Shown: positions 1 through 6,657 of the stretch, one piece after another
Layout of the letters: every line of letters begins with the position of its first letter
Position numbering within the stretch: position 1 is the stretch's first letter
Assembly: GCA_027027485.1 (NCBI GenBank)
Contig: JALVLL010000169.1
Span: forward strand, 1-10,240
Direction: 5' to 3'
Source: Candidatus Bipolaricaulota bacterium
Lineage (GTDB): Bacteria > Bipolaricaulota > Bipolaricaulia > Bipolaricaulales > Bipolaricaulaceae
Length of the DNA stretch: 10,240 bases
The notes under the pieces: model-generated
What the model was told of the DNA's origin: nothing
The model's input: only the letters and a program-made list of their open reading frames with translations
The model's database searches: none
Translations under genes and position numbers: made by a program

Positions 1-963
1 GGGCTCGGCATACCCCTCGAGAAGGGTCTCCACCCGGTGGTTGGCCTGCTTGAGGTAGATCCGGGCGGAGAGGACTCCGGAAAGGACGGGATGCCGCTCA
101 GAGGTCCGGAATTCCCCCCGGACCTCGGGGAGGGCGGCGCGCGTCTCCTCGAGGAACCGCGTGTAATCGCTCAGGATGCCGATGGCGAACCGGAACTCCG
201 GGAACCGCGTGTTGAGCTCTTCCACCACTTCCGGAAGGTCTTCTTGGGGGCCCCGGTGATCGCAACCGTTCATGAGGAGGACCGCCCCTGTACGGCTCCG
301 ACGGGAAAGCTCCTCCAGGAACTCGGAGAAAGGCTCCCCTTTGGGGTTAAGGAGCCCGGCTTCCACTAAGCGCGCAAGGGGGCGGGTGAGCACCCCCGGA
401 TCCGCCGATAGGCGTTCCGCGTTGCAGTAGCCCGTTTCCATCACGTGGCAGAGCACCGCCGAGCCATCGGGGGCGTGCCAGACGAAATCTGGACCTCCCG
501 CCTCCGCGCAGGCCCCATCGGCCCCCCGCATGACGTAGGCCGAACCGATCCCGAACCCCTGGAGGACCTGGGGGAGTTGGGCGATGTGGCCGAAGGCATC
601 GGGAACGTAGCCCTCCAGCACCACCCCACCGAACTCCCGGGCGATCCGGGTGCCGTAGAGGAGGTTACGCACCAAAGACTCCCCCGAGACCAGGAACTCA
701 TCCGGCTGAACATACCAGGGCCCGATGAGGAGCCTTCCTTCACCGATGTACTTGCGGATGGCCTCTTCTTTTTCCGGACGTACATCGAGGTAATCGAGGA
801 GAGGAATGACTTGGCCGTCCAGGGTGAACTTGTAGCGGGGGTGGGCTTCCAAAAGGGAGAGGACCCGGTCCAGCGCCTCAACCAAGTAGAAGCGGAACTC
901 CTCGAAACTCAGGTACCACTCCCTATCCCAATGCGTATGCGGCACCACAATGGCCTTTTTCAT
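1..963 (-). CDS. GH38 alpha-mannosidase, N-terminal part (cut by window edge)
   Basis: Retaining alpha-mannosidase of glycoside hydrolase family 38, probably cytoplasmic since no signal peptide is present. Only the first 321 residues are in the window; family members usually run to 800 or more. The start carries the family hallmark PHTHWDREWY (residues 8-17), in which H11 and D13 match the zinc ligands. VPDAFGHIAQLPQ (120-132) holds the expected nucleophile D122. LLMNGCDHRGPQ (229-240) resembles a conserved bacterial GH38 motif. The overall pattern (GPWYVQPDEFLVSGESLVRN at 81-100, then the PDAFGH motif) resembles E. coli MngB, the mannosylglycerate hydrolase, as I recall that sequence, so a small alpha-mannoside is a plausible substrate; this is inference. 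The ATG overlaps the stop of the PHP gene as ATGA, with GGAG about 9 bases upstream. It is the last gene of the sugar operon seen here. The later zinc-ligand HDS-type motif lies outside the window. Confidence 0.93.
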   Translation of the reverse strand, partial: MKKAIVVPHTHWDREWYLSFEEFRFYLVEALDRVLSLLEAHPRYKFTLDGQVIPLLDYLDVRPEKEEAIRKYIGEGRLLIGPWYVQPDEFLVSGESLVRNLLYGTRIAREFGGVVLEGYVPDAFGHIAQLPQVLQGFGIGSAYVMRGADGACAEAGGPDFVWHAPDGSAVLCHVMETGYCNAERLSADPGVLTRPLARLVEAGLLNPKGEPFSEFLEELSRRSRTGAVLLMNGCDHRGPQEDLPEVVEELNTRFPEFRFAIGILSDYTRFLEETRAALPEVRGEFRTSERHPVLSGVLSARIYLKQANHRVETLLEGYAEP

Positions 964-2399
964 TTCCGTCTCCGTGAATGGCTTATTTTGCCGGGGAGGA
1001 AGTTCCCACACCAGATGGGATTGGTGATAGCCGCGAGGGGGCCCAAACGGGGGCCGGGAATAGGGACACGGAGCTCCGCCCGCACGAACCTCACCGTTCT
1101 CGTGCCGACCGTAAGTTCCGCCCTCCACCGCCCATCGTGAACGCGCTCCCTTGTAAAGATCCCTTGATCCGTAACCACCGCCAATTCAAGCCCCTCGCCG
1201 CCACACACCTCCACCCCAAGCCTCCCCTTCTCCACAGGGGGGACCCTCATCCCCTGGCGAAAAACCTCCCCTTCGCATCGAAGTTCAAGTGAGACAAAGG
1301 GACCCGAAGGGCATGCAGAGATACTAACATGGCCCTTTCGGATCCCGTTCAGTACCGAGCTCGAAGAACGATCTTGAGAGAAGACCCAAGTTGTGGGATA
1401 ACCGAGCCACTCCACGAGGGTTCCATCGTTCCGGAAACGCGGATGGGTATCACTTCCTCCCACAGCGACTACACGCTTGCCATGCCTGAGCTGGGCGTCC
1501 CATAGCTCAAGCGACGCCTCGTTTCCCATCCCCCACAACCCATGCCAAACCTCTAGGCAATCGAAGGGAACATCGAAACCGAATTCCCAGGGAGGCCCTC
1601 CGGGTTTAGGGTGGTTTATCGAGAAGATCCGGCCCTCCGAGGAGGCGGCCCGATACACGGCCTCAATATCCCCAGGGGTCCGGCACCTGAAGTCCAACCA
1701 GCGTCCCTGGCCCCATACATTCGCATGACCTCGGTAGGTGGTGACTTCCTCCCCGGGGATAAGGATTATCTTTGACCCCCCCACGAGCTCCTCCATCTCG
1801 CGCCAGTGGCTTACGGTGTTGTGATCGGTGATGGCGAGGAAGTCCAGGCCCTTTCGTTCCGCCGCCCATACGAGATCACGGACGCTCCCCTGGGCCTCGC
1901 TGTGATGGGTATGGCAGTGGAGATCACCCTTCAGCCACCCCGGCCTTTCGACCCCTGCCATTGTGGGGTAATCGGGCCCGTGGACAGCGAGTACTTCCCT
2001 TTCCGGAACTTCTGCGGGATCGCGATGAAGGCAAACCTCCACCTCATACGCACAACCCCGTGGCCTCACTTTGTAGAGGCCGAGGACGACGTGCCAGATT
2101 CCAGGATAAATGGGGCCGGGGATGTACCCAGGGGTCGCCCAACCCTCGCTTATGACCACCTCCTTTCGAGCGCTCCCGCTCCATCCCCGAAATCCCTGCG
2201 CAGTGAGAAATTCACAGCCCCGGGGATCGAAGACCCCGAGGTCCAGGACGTTCCCATCCCCATCGTAGTCGTAAGCGATCTCGATGTGCCTTATTCCCGG
2301 AGGGACATCGAAGGGCAACAGGAGGTACGGGTCCCTCTCGCGATCGGCGGGGTAAACCCTTCCCCGGAATGCCCTTCGGTAGGCAGTCGCCTTGTTCAC
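960..2399 (-). CDS. CehA/McbA-family PHP-domain metallohydrolase
   Basis: A 479-residue cytoplasmic metal-dependent hydrolase of the PHP superfamily, CehA/McbA type. Residues about 25-125 form a beta-rich N-terminal domain with the family signature PGIWHVVLGLYKV (99-111). The PHP domain spans about 155-365. Probable metal ligands are in DLHCHTHHS (159-167), AITDHN (189-194), GEE (216-218), the His of RGHANVWG (225), INHP (261-264) and GGSDTHP (314-320). A further beta region follows, ending in the AITNP motif (457-461). Named members such as CehA and McbA hydrolyse the carbamate carbaryl, but the natural substrate of most family members is unknown. I chose GTG at 2399: it overlaps the ATPase stop as GTGA with a purine-rich GGGGG upstream, and every operon neighbour downstream of the first permease is coupled the same way. 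An in-frame ATG at 2459 would add 20 unconserved-looking residues and overlap the ATPase by 64 bases. Its place between the importer and GH38 suggests it processes the imported glycoside or its aglycone. Confidence 0.9.
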   Translation of the reverse strand: MNKATAYRRAFRGRVYPADRERDPYLLLPFDVPPGIRHIEIAYDYDGDGNVLDLGVFDPRGCEFLTAQGFRGWSGSARKEVVISEGWATPGYIPGPIYPGIWHVVLGLYKVRPRGCAYEVEVCLHRDPAEVPEREVLAVHGPDYPTMAGVERPGWLKGDLHCHTHHSEAQGSVRDLVWAAERKGLDFLAITDHNTVSHWREMEELVGGSKIILIPGEEVTTYRGHANVWGQGRWLDFRCRTPGDIEAVYRAASSEGRIFSINHPKPGGPPWEFGFDVPFDCLEVWHGLWGMGNEASLELWDAQLRHGKRVVAVGGSDTHPRFRNDGTLVEWLGYPTTWVFSQDRSSSSVLNGIRKGHVSISACPSGPFVSLELRCEGEVFRQGMRVPPVEKGRLGVEVCGGEGLELAVVTDQGIFTRERVHDGRWRAELTVGTRTVRFVRAELRVPIPGPRLGPLAAITNPIWCGNFLPGKISHSRRRK

Positions 2400-3469
2400 C
2401 GTATCCGTTTTCCCCCGGAGTCGAAGAGATGAACCCTGGAGGGGTCCACTAAGAGCCATACCTCGTCCCCGAGATGCGGGAGCTCCTCCGTGAAGAGCCG
2501 CACCGATACCGTGACTTCGCCCACTTGGGCGGTAACCAGAACCTCGGGACCCAGGGGCTGCACGGCGTAAAGCCGCCCGGGGATGGCCCCCGTCTCCCCG
2601 CGTTCGGCCAAGCGCAGGTGCTCGGGCCTTATCCCCAGGAACGCCTCCCCCGAGGGCGAGGTGCTGGATAAGGGAATCCGGAAGCCCGGCCCCACGAACT
2701 CCCCTCCCTCCAGGCGGCCGGGGATGAGGTTCATAGGGGGGTTCCCGAGGAAGGCCGCCACCTCCACGGTCATGGGCTCCCGGTAGACGTCCAAAGGGGA
2801 TCCCACCTGGGCGATCCTCCCCGCGAACATCACCGCGATGCGGTCCGCCATGGCCATGGCCTCCGCTTGATCGTGGGTGACGTATACCGTGGTCACCCCC
2901 ACCTCCCGCTGCAGGTGTTTGAGGAACGCCCTCGCTTCGAGCCTCAGTTTCGCGTCCAGGTTGGAGAGGGGTTCGTCGAAGAGGAATACCTTGGGTTCAT
3001 GTACCAAGGCCCGGGCCACCGCTGCCCGCTGCTGCTGTCCTCCCGATACTTGTGAGGGGCGTCGGTCCAAGAGATCCGCGATCTTCAGGTGCTCCGCCAC
3101 CTCCCTCACCCGCGCCACGAGTTTCTTCCGCGGCACCCCGCGCACCTTCAGGGGGTAGCCGATGTTCTCCAAGAGGGTCATATGGGGATAAAGGGCGTAA
3201 TCCTGGAACACCATGGCCACGTCCCGCTCGCGGGGGACGAGATCAGTTACGTCCCTTCCACCGATGAAGATCCGTCCCGCGGTGGGACGTTCGAGCCCCG
3301 CGATGAGGCGCAGGGTGGTGGTCTTCCCGCAGCCTGAAGGCCCGAGGAGCGCGAAGAACTCCCCTTGGGCTATGTTCAGATCCACCCGATCCACGGCCAC
3401 CACCAATCCAAAGTGCTTGGTGAGCCCCTGCAGCACGATGTAGCCGTTTTCCCGGGATTCCGAATTCAC
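2396..3469 (-). CDS. Sugar ABC transporter ATPase, MalK/UgpC type
   Basis: A 357-residue nucleotide-binding subunit that powers sugar import at the inner face of the membrane. All motifs are intact: Walker A GPSGCGKTT (43-51), Q-loop FQDYALYPHMT (88-98), signature VSGGQQQR (141-148), Walker B VFLFDEP (161-167), SNLD D-loop (169-172) and switch His in VTHD (H199). Residues from about 240 form the C-terminal TOBE-type beta domain found in the MalK/UgpC group (NPPMNLIPG, LGIRPEHL), which often contacts permeases or regulators. The length is normal for this group. I chose GTG at 3469: it overlaps the preceding permease stop as GTGA and has a strong GGGAGGGGGG upstream. An open frame continues upstream to 3769, but that extension is antisense-like, low-complexity sequence overlapping the permease and is not homologous to ABC ATPases. 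Such ATPases sometimes serve several importers; here it is encoded with its own permeases. Confidence 0.97.
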   Translation of the reverse strand: MNSESRENGYIVLQGLTKHFGLVVAVDRVDLNIAQGEFFALLGPSGCGKTTTLRLIAGLERPTAGRIFIGGRDVTDLVPRERDVAMVFQDYALYPHMTLLENIGYPLKVRGVPRKKLVARVREVAEHLKIADLLDRRPSQVSGGQQQRAAVARALVHEPKVFLFDEPLSNLDAKLRLEARAFLKHLQREVGVTTVYVTHDQAEAMAMADRIAVMFAGRIAQVGSPLDVYREPMTVEVAAFLGNPPMNLIPGRLEGGEFVGPGFRIPLSSTSPSGEAFLGIRPEHLRLAERGETGAIPGRLYAVQPLGPEVLVTAQVGEVTVSVRLFTEELPHLGDEVWLLVDPSRVHLFDSGGKRIR

Positions 3470-4305
3470 TTCCCCCCTCCCTTTATCCCTCCGAAGAAAC
3501 GGAACCCGTATCGCCAGTTCACGAAAAGGTAGAGAACCACCACGGGGATCGCGTAAAGCAGGGAGTAGGCCGAGATCAAGGTGAGCACCGGGGTCCCGCC
3601 CTCGGTGTAGAAGGAGTAGATGGCCACCGGGGCCGGCATCTTCTCCGGGCTCCGGATGAGGATGGCGGGGATGAGGAAGTTGCCCCACGCGTTCACGAAG
3701 GCCCAAACGGCCACCACCATCATCCCCGGACGCAACACCGGAAGCACCACGTCCCGGAACGTCTGCCACGGGGTGGCACCGCTCACCAGGGCCGATTCCT
3801 CATAGGAGCGGGGGATGCTCTCCACGAAATCCCTCATGAGGAATATCCCGGTGGGGAGAAGCCCTCCGGTGAGGACGAGGATCACCCCCAAATGGGTATC
3901 GATCAGGCGCAGGTAATAGAGGAGGAGGAAGATGGGGACCATGGCCGCCGTCCCCGTCACCACCGAGGAGAAGAGCACCAAGAGATAGACCAGGACATTA
4001 CGGCCCCTGATCTCAAGGCGCGATAGGGCATAGGCGGCCAACGTGGCGATGACCGCCGTCCCCAACATAGTACCTCCCGCCTGGATGATGCTGTTCAAGA
4101 AAAGGGCCCGAATGGCGAAGGTATTCCGGAATACGTCGCCGAAGTTGCGCAAAGTGAAGGGGCTCGGCCACTCCACCCGCAGGGTCGCCTGGGCGTTGAA
4201 GGGCGCGGTGAGGAGCCACAGGAGGGGGAGCACGAAGAAGGTACCGATCAGGACAGTGACCAATACGAACCCAAGCCTCAGGATCACGAACCGCACGAGG
4301 TTCAT
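3466..4305 (-). CDS. Sugar ABC transporter permease, MalG type
   Basis: A 279-residue inner-membrane permease of the carbohydrate uptake CUT1 class (MalG/UgpE-like). About six hydrophobic segments are visible (near 7-31, 78-96, 106-132, 138-158, 195-217 and 238-264). The cytoplasmic EAA coupling loop, which docks on the ATPase, is YEESALVSGATPWQTFRD (168-185) followed by VVLPVLRPG. The ending with FFGGIKG (270-276) is typical of MalG-type subunits. I chose ATG at 4305: it overlaps the stop of the preceding permease as ATGA, with AGGGAGG about 8 bases upstream. A GTG two codons earlier, at 4311, is in frame but too close to that ribosome binding site. It pairs with the MalF-type permease encoded just upstream, and its own stop overlaps the ATPase GTG. 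Confidence 0.96.
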   Translation of the reverse strand: MNLVRFVILRLGFVLVTVLIGTFFVLPLLWLLTAPFNAQATLRVEWPSPFTLRNFGDVFRNTFAIRALFLNSIIQAGGTMLGTAVIATLAAYALSRLEIRGRNVLVYLLVLFSSVVTGTAAMVPIFLLLYYLRLIDTHLGVILVLTGGLLPTGIFLMRDFVESIPRSYEESALVSGATPWQTFRDVVLPVLRPGMMVVAVWAFVNAWGNFLIPAILIRSPEKMPAPVAIYSFYTEGGTPVLTLISAYSLLYAIPVVVLYLFVNWRYGFRFFGGIKGGGK

Positions 4306-5225
4306 CTCCACGCCCTCCCTCGGCGCAGGGAAAGGAGGTAACCCGTGGCCAAAACGAGGTTTATCGCCATCATCACCACCGCCACCGCGGCGCCGCGCCC
4401 GAACTCAAGGAACTTAAACGCTACACGATATGTGTACATGGATACCGTCTCGCTCCGGAAGAACGGCCCCCCTCCAGTGATGAGATATGGAGTAAAGGTG
4501 TTGAAGGTCCACAGCGTGATGAGGATGAGGTCGGTAAGGAAGTGAGGAAGGATGAGGGGCAAGATGATGTCCCGGAACCGCTGCCACGCGTTGGCCCCCG
4601 CCACTTCCGCCGTCTCCCAATAGGACGGGGGGATATTCCCCAACGCCGCCGAGAAAAGGAGCATGGAGAAGGCCGTGCCCCGCCAGATGTTAAAGAGGGT
4701 GATGGCTACCAAGGGTTTTTCGAAGTACCAATCGATGGCCTTGGCCCCGAAGGCCCCGAGCACCGCGTTCAGTGTGCCGAAATCGCGGTCGAGAAAAGCG
4801 ATCCATGCGAAGGCCACCGCCACGTCGGGGAGGATCCACGCCATGGTGGCCACCGAAAACACCAGCTCCCGGACCAATCCCTTCTTGCGATGGAACGCCA
4901 GGGCGATGGCGAGGCCCAGGGGAGCCTGCCCGAGGATGGCAGAGCCCAACACGAAGAAAAGGGTGTTTCTCAGGGCGTTTCCAAACTCCCCCGCCCGCAT
5001 CCAGCGCGAGGCGTTGAAGAGCCGGTAATAGTTTTCCAATCCCACGAAGGAGGGATTGGCCGCTGAGGGACCGGTGAGGGCGGTGTCGGTGAAGCTGATT
5101 ATGAGGACCCAGATGAAGGGGAAGAGGAGGAAGACCCCGATGAAGAGGAGGGCCGGGGCCAAAAAGGCCATCCCGGTGGTCCGGGGAAGAAGCTGCGGCG
5201 CACTGCGACGTGTCACTCTCGTCAT
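4302..5225 (-). CDS. Sugar ABC transporter permease, MalF type
   Basis: A 307-residue inner-membrane permease of the CUT1 class (MalF/UgpA-like). It has an N-terminal membrane segment after a basic stretch (about 20-46), FVGLENYYRLF (60-70) in the first outer loop as in many CUT1 members, and a total of about six membrane segments. The EAA loop is WETAEVAGANAWQRFRD (203-219) followed by IILPLILPHF. The segment YLITGGGPFFRSET (247-260) is a strong family marker. The likely start is ATG 5225, which lies just 6 bases after the T-tract of a hairpin and has no Shine-Dalgarno sequence. Alternatives are GTG 5216 or a TTG at 5252, the latter buried in the hairpin stem and unlikely. Initiation may therefore be weak, fitting the lower amounts of permease needed relative to binding protein. 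Confidence 0.93.
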   Translation of the reverse strand: MTRVTRRSAPQLLPRTTGMAFLAPALLFIGVFLLFPFIWVLIISFTDTALTGPSAANPSFVGLENYYRLFNASRWMRAGEFGNALRNTLFFVLGSAILGQAPLGLAIALAFHRKKGLVRELVFSVATMAWILPDVAVAFAWIAFLDRDFGTLNAVLGAFGAKAIDWYFEKPLVAITLFNIWRGTAFSMLLFSAALGNIPPSYWETAEVAGANAWQRFRDIILPLILPHFLTDLILITLWTFNTFTPYLITGGGPFFRSETVSMYTYRVAFKFLEFGRGAAVAVVMMAINLVLATGYLLSLRRGRAWR

Positions 5226-5231
5226 ATAGAG

Positions 5232-5265
5232 AAAAAGCGGGGCCCCACACAAGGGTGGGGCCCCG
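5232..5265 (-). terminator. Hairpin with T-tract between binding-protein and permease genes
   Basis: On the minus strand there is a perfect 11-base-pair stem (arms 5265-5255 and 5248-5238) with a 6-base loop, followed by one C and then TTTTT (5236-5232). This is a textbook intrinsic terminator shape. It lies in the 49-base gap after the binding-protein stop and before the permease ATG. Since the downstream importer genes are plainly part of the same system and have no visible promoter of their own, it most likely acts as a partial terminator or 3'-end stabiliser that raises binding-protein mRNA relative to permease mRNA, as known for other binding-protein operons. Each arm contains the self-complementary octamer GGGGCCCC. 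Confidence 0.85.
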
Positions 5266-5274
5266 ATATTCCCC

Positions 5275-6654
5275 TCACTCCTCGATCACGTTCTCCGGGC
5301 CCACGATCTCCTTTATGGCCTCGGCGTAGGCCTCCATGGCCTCCTCGGGAGTCATCACCCCAGCCACTACCCGCTCGGTCATGAGTTGAGCCTCATAGGA
5401 GATCTTGGGATAGCCGGGGAGCATGGGGCGCACCGTGGTCAACGGGAGCAAGGCCTTGGCCATCTCGCTCATCACCGGATCCCCGGTGACGGGGACGTCG
5501 GTGCGGGCGCGGATCCGGGGCTGGAGCTTCTGGAACTCAAGCTGCATCTCGCGGCTGAACGCGAACCGCATCAGGGCCCAGGCCTCCTCGGGGTGCTTGG
5601 TGTTGGGGTTGAGGATGAAACCGGTGCCGCCGGAGATGGTGACGAAGTTCTGGCCGCGGTAGCCGGCTCCCGGCTCCTTGGCGGGCATCATGGCCCAATC
5701 CACCACCTCGTTGCGGTTGGGCACCGCCCACTCGGAGCCCGGCGCAAGCACCGAGCGCCAGAACCAGTCGCCCTCAACGAGCATGGCGATCTTTCCGTCG
5801 CGGAAGAGCTCAAAGGTGCGGGCCCGGGCGCCGGGGATGAGCTGGGTGCGGGCGTCGCCGAGCTTCTCATCGATGTAAACCGTCTTGTAGAAGTTCAGGG
5901 CCTCGAGGATCCCGGGGTGCTTCGCGTACCACTTGCCGGAGTCGAAATCGTACATGTGGATCCCGGTGCCCAGAAGGACCATGAACCACCCCTGCATGGT
6001 GGTGGCCTCGCCCATCTGGGTACCGGCGTTTATCTGCAGAGGGATCACATCCGGAAGCACCTTCTTGAGGTAGCGGGCGGTATTGAGGAGCTCCTCCCAG
6101 CTGCGGGGTTGCCAGCGGATACCGGACCCCGCGGGGATGATCCCCGCCTTCTCGAAGATGTCCTTGCGGTAGAAGATCACCCGAACGTCGGTCCCGAGCG
6201 GGAGGCCGTAGACCTTGCCTTTGTATCCCAGGATCTCCCGCATGCTGGGCGGGATGTACTTCCAATCCTCCCACTCCCAGACCTCGGGCCCCACGATCTC
6301 ATCCAGGGGTTTCACGAGCCCAGCCGCGTCGAACTCGGGGATCCAGAATCCGTCGAACCCCATGATGTCCGCGCCGCGACCGACCTTGAGGTCCAGGGCA
6401 TACTGCTCTTTGAGGGCCTCATCGGTGCCGCCGAACTGGATGAACTCCACCTCCACGTCCTTGCCCTGTTCCTTCATCCACTTCTCGAAGGCGGGGAAGA
6501 CCACGTCCTCCAGCCACTGGACCAAGAGGGAGTTAACGCCGCCGCGGACGGCGCGCGCGGTGACGGTGAGCTTGATGGTCTCCGCGGAAAGCCCAAGCCC
6601 CACGAGGGATGCCGCCAAAATCCCTACCAAAAGGCGTCCCAAAAGCCTGCGCAT
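5275..6654 (-). CDS. Periplasmic sugar-binding protein of ABC importer (family 1 SBP)
   Basis: A 459-residue extracellular solute-binding protein that delivers its ligand to the permease pair. The N-terminus is a signal peptide: basic MRRLLGR, a hydrophobic core to about residue 20, and likely cleavage after LSA (residue 24). There is no cysteine in the whole protein, so it is not a lipoprotein and is probably free in a periplasm. The mature part shows family 1 features: an early lobe with LEDVVFPAFEKWMKEQGKDV, GADIMGFDGFWIPEFDAAGLVKPLDE with the usual domain-closing pattern, YGLPLGTDVRVIFYRKDIFEKAG, a GKIAMLVEGDWFW segment, and a C-terminal HPEEAWALMRF helix. Many tryptophans and aromatic residues suit stacking against sugar rings. 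The start is certain: ATG 6654 has a near-perfect AAGGAGGTG 8 bases upstream. It begins only 3 bases after the regulator stop. The ligand cannot be told; the downstream GH38 suggests an alpha-mannoside. Confidence 0.95.
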   Translation of the reverse strand: MRRLLGRLLVGILAASLVGLGLSAETIKLTVTARAVRGGVNSLLVQWLEDVVFPAFEKWMKEQGKDVEVEFIQFGGTDEALKEQYALDLKVGRGADIMGFDGFWIPEFDAAGLVKPLDEIVGPEVWEWEDWKYIPPSMREILGYKGKVYGLPLGTDVRVIFYRKDIFEKAGIIPAGSGIRWQPRSWEELLNTARYLKKVLPDVIPLQINAGTQMGEATTMQGWFMVLLGTGIHMYDFDSGKWYAKHPGILEALNFYKTVYIDEKLGDARTQLIPGARARTFELFRDGKIAMLVEGDWFWRSVLAPGSEWAVPNRNEVVDWAMMPAKEPGAGYRGQNFVTISGGTGFILNPNTKHPEEAWALMRFAFSREMQLEFQKLQPRIRARTDVPVTGDPVMSEMAKALLPLTTVRPMLPGYPKISYEAQLMTERVVAGVMTPEEAMEAYAEAIKEIVGPENVIEE

Positions 6655-6657
6655 AAC

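Noticed and set aside
445..1140. A 231-codon plus-strand open frame opposite GH38 and the PHP gene
   Set aside because: It spans two real minus-strand genes in antisense and shows no domain-like motif or sensible composition.
3470..3769. An N-terminal extension of the ABC ATPase of about 100 residues
   Set aside because: The extension overlaps the MalG-type permease in another frame and looks like random GC-rich translation. GTG 3469 with a strong ribosome binding site gives a normal-length ATPase.
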